The notes under the pieces: model-generated
What the model was told of the DNA's origin: nothing
Database searches by the model: none
What the model saw: the letters and a program-made list of their open reading frames with translations, nothing else
Shown: positions 58,921 to 64,000 of the stretch, one piece after another
How positions within the stretch are numbered: position 1 is the first letter of the stretch
Layout of the letters: each line of letters starts with the position of its first letter
Program-made: the position numbers and the translations under genes
DNA from: Sphaerochaeta sp.
GTDB taxonomy: Bacteria; Spirochaetota; Spirochaetia; Sphaerochaetales; Sphaerochaetaceae
Assembly: GCA_016342655.1 (NCBI GenBank)
Contig: JAEINL010000008.1
Span: forward strand, 1-64,000
Direction of reading: 5' to 3'
DNA length: 64,000 nucleotides

Positions 58921-61149
58921 TCAGATTTTTATGTTTTTCCCTAATGAGTAGCAGAAATAGAGTCCTGCGAGGGCATCCTGGATGTCAAATCGGTCGATGT
59001 CCATCTCACGGGACTTCATGATACCAATCTTCAGATTATCCAAGCAGGGGTCAAAGCTAAGGTCGGACTCATCCAAGATATTGAGACAGAAATCCCTCAA
59101 ATCTGCCCACTTCTGATTATAGAACATGAAAAGCACCTCATCATAGTGCTGGTCTATCTGGTTGAGATCCCTTGCCTCAGAAAGGAAGCTGGGGAAAAAC
59201 CCCTTGATATTCCCACTGTTCAGCTGCTCATAGAGAGAGGAAAGCCTGGGAGAACCAAACTTGAAGAAGGATGCAATGACAGCATAGCGAGTCTGACGGA
59301 AGGTGGCACTTCTTCCTTGCTCGACAGAGATAAAAAACTCCTGGTAGAAGGTGCCCTCCTTATCCATATGCCGCTTTGCTATCAGATAGTCAATTATCTC
59401 ATCAATATGCTTTGCTGAGTGGGAGAGCTCATTGACCAGAGGGAGGTATTCAGTGTTTTCAGTTATGCGTGCAAGGGTCTTGCTTGCCATGGAGCGTACC
59501 GATGACCACCGGCCATGCTTGAGCAGGGTGAGCATCACCTCCTTGACCTTAGGATCCTTCTTATACGAACCAAGGGCAGCAATGGCATCAAGCTGCACAT
59601 AGGAGTCATCATCGCGTGCTACCTTGATGAGGTCATCCAGCAGAGCTTTTCGGGGCCTGTCGGCCAGAGCACGTACAGCCTCAATCTTATCAGAGGAGAA
59701 TGGGGAGGCAAGGATCGACCGGATCTCACTTGTCGCCATGTTGTTGTAGTTGCTTCCCAAAGAGTGCATCAGGAATCTGCGTTTTGCCGGGTCGGTGGTC
59801 TTTTCCAGCTTCTCGATCATGGAGACAGCTTTCAGGCCGTGCATTGAAAACACAACTGCCGCTGCCGCCTGGGAGGAGTAGGCACCCACTTCCTGGAGTC
59901 TGGCGGCCACCAGGGCCTCTATGGCGGTAAGGGCCATGGCGAAAAGGAATACCAGCGTATACCCATTACCTGCAGCCTTACCATCGAGGATGAAGAGTGA
60001 GCGGGCAACATCACCGTTGTCGGCCAAGAGACCGCTTATGATACCTACCAAGAAGGCTATTATCGCAATGACAAAGTTTGCCATGGAGTTGAAGCCGACT
60101 GCATCATCATCGGGCATCACCTGTTGCACCAAGCGAAAAACCAGAAGGGCGATGAGTCCGACGAAGAAGTAGGTGAAAAATCCTAGGATGAAGAACCATA
60201 CGGGAGCGACCTCTGGGGTTATCAGGGCCCAGAGAAGAAAGAAGAAAAGGGAAAACAAGGAGGATATGAATACCAGAGGTCGTGAACCTAGGCGGTCAGA
60301 GAACTGCCGACTGATGTAACTGGCTGCCACCATGGCGAGGCCCAGCACCACAGAGTAGAGCACGACCATACTGCTTGACAGTCCAAGCTCGATCCTGAGA
60401 AAGGGAACGGTAAGGCCGAATATGACGGCAACTGCGGTGGCAATCCACCTGAGGAGGAGTCTTCTGCTCAAGAACGACTGTCTCATAGCATCCTTGAATA
60501 TGGTGAATACAGTACTGCCCTTCTTGTGGATGATGGTGCTGCGTGAGGGAACAAGGGACATCTCATAGGCTGCAAAGAAGTTCATGAAAGCGCCGATCAA
60601 CTGCAGTCCGATAAGGCCGACAAGGCCTGAGAACTGCTGTATGCCCAGGACAAGGGCGGTGATGCAGCGCACGACCATGGAGGAGCTCTGGTAAGCAACG
60701 TTGACGTTGGCTACCACCTTGCCCCGGTTGGAGACACTGCTGATGCTTTTCATGGTGAAATCGTTGAGGGCGATGCCGATCATACGGAAAATATTGAAGG
60801 TAGTATAGATGCCAAGCAACAAAAGGACTGCTGCGTTACCAGTCATGAAGAATAGCCCTATATAACCAAAGCAGACAACACCGCGGATCAGCCATGCTGC
60901 TGACTGCACTTTGACCTGGTTCTTCCCCTTGAAAATGATAGAGACAAAAGGAAGAACAACACCTGCTATATAGGAGGATGATGCAATGTATCCCAATGCA
61001 AGGTTCCCTGCACCAAAGTAAATGGCCAGCAGATAGACGAGGGTATCACCTAGCAGGCTGTATGCAATTCCATTGTACACTTCCTGCTGGTACATGTGCT
61101 TCCGTCCCAGCTGTTTCTCTGTTTCACTCAGGTATTTTGTCTTGGACAT
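58921..61149 (-). CDS. Major-facilitator-like membrane protein with C-terminal HEAT repeats
   Basis: This 742-residue protein has about twelve membrane helices (residues about 25-430), resembling a major-facilitator transporter, followed by a soluble helical part. The soluble part has repeated 30-residue units such as IEAVRALADRPRKALLDDLIKVARDDDSYVQLDAIAALGSYKKDPKVKEVMLTLLKHG and SVRSMASKTLARI that match HEAT/PBS-lyase repeats. The fusion is unusual; a scaffold function at the inner membrane is possible, and the transported substrate is unknown. It starts 6 bp after clpP. Confidence 0.8.
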   Translation of the reverse strand: MSKTKYLSETEKQLGRKHMYQQEVYNGIAYSLLGDTLVYLLAIYFGAGNLALGYIASSSYIAGVVLPFVSIIFKGKNQVKVQSAAWLIRGVVCFGYIGLFFMTGNAAVLLLLGIYTTFNIFRMIGIALNDFTMKSISSVSNRGKVVANVNVAYQSSSMVVRCITALVLGIQQFSGLVGLIGLQLIGAFMNFFAAYEMSLVPSRSTIIHKKGSTVFTIFKDAMRQSFLSRRLLLRWIATAVAVIFGLTVPFLRIELGLSSSMVVLYSVVLGLAMVAASYISRQFSDRLGSRPLVFISSLFSLFFFLLWALITPEVAPVWFFILGFFTYFFVGLIALLVFRLVQQVMPDDDAVGFNSMANFVIAIIAFLVGIISGLLADNGDVARSLFILDGKAAGNGYTLVFLFAMALTAIEALVAARLQEVGAYSSQAAAAVVFSMHGLKAVSMIEKLEKTTDPAKRRFLMHSLGSNYNNMATSEIRSILASPFSSDKIEAVRALADRPRKALLDDLIKVARDDDSYVQLDAIAALGSYKKDPKVKEVMLTLLKHGRWSSVRSMASKTLARITENTEYLPLVNELSHSAKHIDEIIDYLIAKRHMDKEGTFYQEFFISVEQGRSATFRQTRYAVIASFFKFGSPRLSSLYEQLNSGNIKGFFPSFLSEARDLNQIDQHYDEVLFMFYNQKWADLRDFCLNILDESDLSFDPCLDNLKIGIMKSREMDIDRFDIQDALAGLYFCYSLGKNIKI

Positions 61150-61155
61150 AGCGTG

Positions 61156-61731
61156 CTAGAGCTCACTCCTTGTCGTAATAATCCTGCTCACCAAGCCATA
61201 GGTGAGTGCTTCTGTACTTGACAACCAGTGATCCCGCTCAGTGTCCTTGGTTACCTCTTCAATGGTTTTGCCTGTCTCTTGGGCAATGAGTGCATCAAGT
61301 TTGGCTCGAAGCTTCTCCAGATGCAGGGCATGTATCTCTATGTCGGTGGCGACGCCTTTCATGCCGCTCATGGGCTGATGGATAAGGTAGGTCGAGTTGG
61401 GAAGTGCAAGCCTTCTCTCTGCAGGAACTGCAAGCAGTACAAGTGCTGCCGCGCTTGCAACAAGGCCCATTCCGACCATGGTCACAGGGCAGGAGACAAA
61501 ACGGGCCATGTCAAAGATGGCGTACCCGGCATCGACATCGCCACCGGGGCTGTTGATGAAGATCCTTACAGGATCATGGCTCTCGCCTTCCAAGACCAGC
61601 AGCTGTTTGATGACAAGTTCTGCACTCTCTTTATCAATCTCACCGCTAAGCATGATGGAGCGGGTCTTAAGGAGTTTTTCGTTTATCTGGGGATCCTGCA
61701 CTGCAGGCTTCTTTTCTTCGTTTTCTGGCAT
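61156..61731 (-). CDS. clpP: ClpP-family serine protease
   Basis: This 191-residue subunit should form the double-ring protease that degrades unfolded or tagged proteins with a Clp ATPase. Conserved parts are IFINSPGGDVDAGYAIFD, the nucleophile in GLVASAAALVLLAV (Ser), the STYLIHQPMSG (His) and DTERDHWLSSTEALTYGLV (Asp). The segment after the Ser differs from the usual ASMGA. No clpX or tig gene is adjacent. The gene may encode an additional or divergent ClpP rather than the main copy. ATG 61731 is the first in-frame start. Confidence 0.85.
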   Translation of the reverse strand: MPENEEKKPAVQDPQINEKLLKTRSIMLSGEIDKESAELVIKQLLVLEGESHDPVRIFINSPGGDVDAGYAIFDMARFVSCPVTMVGMGLVASAAALVLLAVPAERRLALPNSTYLIHQPMSGMKGVATDIEIHALHLEKLRAKLDALIAQETGKTIEEVTKDTERDHWLSSTEALTYGLVSRIITTRSEL

Positions 61732-61920
61732 GAAAAGCCTCTCTTTATAAAGGTTTGTCGCTTTCGCGTTTGGCCCAAGTATACGGGATAAGCTACATAT
61801 TGAAAAGGGATGATAGATTGATTACTTTCATTTCTCACATGCTCTTGACATTCTGCTTAAATTCTCTTTCTATAATGTCCTTGGAAGTTGGAATAATTTC
61901 AGGCAACAGCATTAAGAACT

Positions 61921-61936
61921 GCCCTATAATAAGGGC
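61921..61936. repeat. Small inverted repeat upstream of the methyltransferase promoter
   Basis: GCCCT and AGGGC enclose a 6-bp loop (ATAATA). It lies about 40 bp before the TTGACA of the methyltransferase gene and could be a regulatory site. It is short and may be chance. Confidence 0.25.
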
Positions 61937-61974
61937 AAAATTCAGCGATTTGCACAGTTCGCAAAAAAAATGAA

Positions 61975-62003
61975 TTGACAAAAACTAGCATCAATTGTAT
62001 ATT
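61975..62003 (+). promoter_or_regulatory. Promoter of the DNA methyltransferase gene
   Basis: TTGACA (61975-61980) and TATATT (61998-62003) are exactly 17 bp apart. The transcript would start near 62010, 30 nt before the TTG start at 62040, with AAAGGA in the leader. Confidence 0.78.
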
Positions 62004-62039
62004 TTTGGTACCTCTAAAACTTTCTCAAAGGAAAATATA

Positions 62040-63434
62040 TTGAGTACCTTTTTTGATATCACACAATCAGCTGACAAATTAAACATCACACCTCAACAAG
62101 TACGATCTCTTTGTCGATTTGGTAAGATTCAAGCACAGAGAGTTGGAAATTCATGGATGATAGACGAGCATACAATGGAAAAATTCATAGCAACAAACTC
62201 ATATGGAGAAGTATCTGACAGGATCAATACACAGCAAATAACAGAACAGCCAATTGCTCTGAGTTTTTTTTCTGGAGCCATGGGTCTTGATATTGGTATA
62301 GAAAAAGCAGGGTTCAACGTACGTCTGGCCAGCGAAATTAATCCTGCCTGTCGAAAAACAATACGGAAAAATCATCCTGAAATTGGACTTATTGGTGATA
62401 TCCGAAAGTATTCCGAAAACGAAATTCTTACAGCCGCTGGTCTTAAAGAAGGCCAGGAAATCGACCTTATTATAGGCGGCCCTCCTTGTCAAGCATTCAG
62501 TACTGCTGGGAAGCGTTTGGGGTTAGAAGATGATAGAGGAAACGTATTCCTCCGATATATTGATTTGATCCATCAACTACGTCCCAAGTATGCTGTCATT
62601 GAAAACGTACGAGGTCTTCTTTCAGCACCTATGAAACATATACCCCATAAGGATCGTACCAAGGAAATGCAAGCATCTCTCGACAATCTTGCCGGTGGAG
62701 CCCTCTTTCATATTTTGAAACAATTGGAGAATGCAGGATATACGGCTAGTTTCAACTTGTACAATGCAGCAAATTTTGGCACTCCACAAAAACGTGAGCG
62801 CGTTGTAATCATTTGCTCAAGAGATGGAAAACGTCCACCCTTCTTAGTGCCGACCCATGCAGAACATGAGCTATTCGGACTATCTCCCTGGAAAACATTA
62901 CGCCAGGCTATCGAACCCATTCAAAAAACACAACAGGACTCTATAAAATTTCCAGAACGTCGCCTGAAATATTATAGGATGTTGGATGAAGGGCAAAATT
63001 GGAAAAACTTGCCTCGGGAAATTCAAAGGGAAGCTTTGGGGGCCTCGTATGATTCAGGTGGAGGCAAAACAGGGTTTTACCGGAGACTGGCTTGGGACAA
63101 GCCATCTCCTACGCTTGTCACTCATCCTGCAATGCCAGCAACCGACCTAGCACATCCAACATTAGACAGACCCCTGAGCGTACAGGAATACAAAAGGATT
63201 CAAGAGTTCCCCGATGATTGGGAAATACAGGGAACCCTCATTGAGCAGTATAAACAGATAGGCAATGCCGTACCAATCAAGCTAGGCACGGCCATTGGTT
63301 CATTAGTCATGGCACTACTCAATAAGGAAGAGGTTCTGAGCTTTCCCAATTTTCCCTATTCTCGATACAAGGGAACAGATGATATTTCATGGAGAAGAGA
63401 GATGGAGCGTAAAATAAAGGCTTTAAAAATCTGA
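62040..63434 (+). CDS. DNA (cytosine-5) methyltransferase with N-terminal helix-turn-helix
   Basis: This 464-residue enzyme methylates cytosine at C5 in a specific DNA sequence. Catalytic-domain motifs: I LSFFSGAMGLDIGIEKAGF, IV IGGPPCQAFSTAGKR (nucleophile Cys), VI AVIENVRGLLSA, VIII RERVVIICSR, and late motifs IX-X (PSPTLVTHPAMP, YKQIGNAVPIKLGTAIG). Before it, residues 5-45 form an excisionase-type helix-turn-helix (TQSADKLNITPQQVRSLCRFGKIQAQRVGNSWMIDE). I choose TTG 62040, with AAAGGA upstream; an earlier TTG at 61995 lies inside the promoter. The convergent gene is a probable cognate restriction enzyme. Confidence 0.9.
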   Translation: MSTFFDITQSADKLNITPQQVRSLCRFGKIQAQRVGNSWMIDEHTMEKFIATNSYGEVSDRINTQQITEQPIALSFFSGAMGLDIGIEKAGFNVRLASEINPACRKTIRKNHPEIGLIGDIRKYSENEILTAAGLKEGQEIDLIIGGPPCQAFSTAGKRLGLEDDRGNVFLRYIDLIHQLRPKYAVIENVRGLLSAPMKHIPHKDRTKEMQASLDNLAGGALFHILKQLENAGYTASFNLYNAANFGTPQKRERVVIICSRDGKRPPFLVPTHAEHELFGLSPWKTLRQAIEPIQKTQQDSIKFPERRLKYYRMLDEGQNWKNLPREIQREALGASYDSGGGKTGFYRRLAWDKPSPTLVTHPAMPATDLAHPTLDRPLSVQEYKRIQEFPDDWEIQGTLIEQYKQIGNAVPIKLGTAIGSLVMALLNKEEVLSFPNFPYSRYKGTDDISWRREMERKIKALKI

Positions 63435-64000
63435 GATAGACCGTTTGATTGCAAGGTGTGCAACCGTTGCTCTGGTAACATTACCAACCTCTAGACATAT
63501 AGCAAGTAACTGTTCATAGGTTCCAACCCCACCAAGGAAATCCCAATATTCTTTTCCTATCAATACACAGGTATCACTCTGCATATTGAAAATGCCATTT
63601 GGAATTGTCCACTTATAGGAACTCCTATCTTCACCATAGGGATTATAATAAAGGCAGAAAAATGGCTTATACCTTGGATTCTCAGCCAACAAGTGTAACA
63701 TATCTGATTTTGCTTTCTCGGTCTGATCTAAATTCGGTTTTACTGTCTTAAGCGATAAAAAATATTCCTGTCCATCACGCTTGAACCACAGGTCTGAGAT
63801 TACCCTAACAGAAATGGTATCCCCTTTATTGAACGATTCAAGAACTTTTTTTTCTCGTGTCCAATTGGGTTGGATGGTATGATCTCTATAGCCTTGCAAC
63901 CAGCGGGTGATCTGATCTTGGGCCCCTTTGTAAATATTTACATAGAGAGCTTTTTGTTTTTCGTGTTCTTCGGTTGTTTCCCCTATGATAAGATCCGAAA
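63423..64000 (-). CDS. Partial type II restriction endonuclease, TdeIII-like
   Basis: The frame is open to the right edge, so only about 192 C-terminal residues are visible; the start lies outside the window. The sequence (VRVISDLWFKRDGQEYFLSLKTVKPNLDQTEKAKSDMLHLLAENP, then YYNPYGE and CVLIGKEYWDFLGGVGTYEQLL) recalls the TdeIII restriction family, with SLKTVKPN as a likely catalytic segment. Position next to a cytosine methyltransferase, convergent with a 12-bp overlap, supports a restriction-modification pair. The TdeIII name and the target sequence are from memory and unverified. Confidence 0.75.
   Translation of the reverse strand, partial: SDLIIGETTEEHEKQKALYVNIYKGAQDQITRWLQGYRDHTIQPNWTREKKVLESFNKGDTISVRVISDLWFKRDGQEYFLSLKTVKPNLDQTEKAKSDMLHLLAENPRYKPFFCLYYNPYGEDRSSYKWTIPNGIFNMQSDTCVLIGKEYWDFLGGVGTYEQLLAICLEVGNVTRATVAHLAIKRSISDF

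Overview
The window looks like a chromosome segment of a free-living, fermentative, anaerobic spirochaete, most likely Sphaerochaeta or a close relative. This is inferred from gene content: many exported lipoproteins and small outer-membrane barrel-like proteins, an electron-bifurcating [FeFe]-hydrogenase operon (hydCBA) divergent from rex, a DRTGG/anti-sigma/[FeFe]-hydrogenase-like regulatory trio, a large M16C peptidase, and a restriction enzyme resembling the Treponema TdeIII type. No rRNA, tRNA or CRISPR array was seen.

Layout. 1-269: tail of a partial gene, possibly a transposase. 585-3614: HIT hydrolase, small zinc-ribbon protein, and a repeat-rich coiled-coil lipoprotein with a degenerate nuclease-fold domain. 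3615-5825: DUF308 membrane protein, YjjG-type nucleotidase, FKBP lipoprotein. 6031-12592: tightly overlapping minus-strand genes (fumarase beta/alpha, VanZ-like, radical SAM, patatin-barrel, fmt, def). 12633-19291: a second minus-strand run (priA, family-4 UDG, truA, acpS, ybbR/cdaR, cdaA) ending with glpK. 19441-21557: the plus-strand DRTGG/HATPase/hydrogenase-like trio. 21511-33481: M16C peptidase, nfo, ugpQ-like, pepT and several envelope proteins. 33570-36895: a lipoprotein, tandem hairpins, a barrel-gene remnant and an ICMT-like methyltransferase. 37099-41050: alpha/beta hydrolase, then a flavodoxin-ferredoxin (EFR1-type) gene cut by a 1,918-bp insertion sequence. 41333-42088: MA-type metalloprotease. 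42556-51817: a Pel-type exopolysaccharide operon. 51960-57909: hydABC with accessory genes, and rex. 57850-61731: nuclease-fold lipoprotein, MFS-HEAT protein, ClpP. 62040-64000: cytosine methyltransferase and a convergent, partial restriction enzyme.

The most interesting region is the Pel operon. It encodes a GH114-type hydrolase, CotH-like kinase, VTC-domain protein, DUF4956 membrane protein, PelD, an overlooked 47-codon ORF, PelE, PelF and PelG. PelD keeps an RxxD c-di-GMP I-site beside a destroyed GGDEF motif. PelB, PelC and the PelA deacetylase domain are not visible although spirochaetes have an outer membrane. The operon is visibly A+T-richer than its surroundings, which suggests acquisition.

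The insertion sequence can be defined to the base: 16-bp terminal inverted repeats, an 8-bp target duplication (AAAAAATT), and a host gene whose reading frame is restored exactly if the element and one duplication copy are removed. Its transposase appears to need a -1 frameshift at a run of nine A. Other threads are leaderless-type starts (nfo, the DRTGG gene, nearly def) and hydrogen/redox sensing, with two GHKL ATPase-domain proteins linked to two [FeFe]-hydrogenase-related loci. Gene functions are assigned from motifs read by eye; no database search was run.
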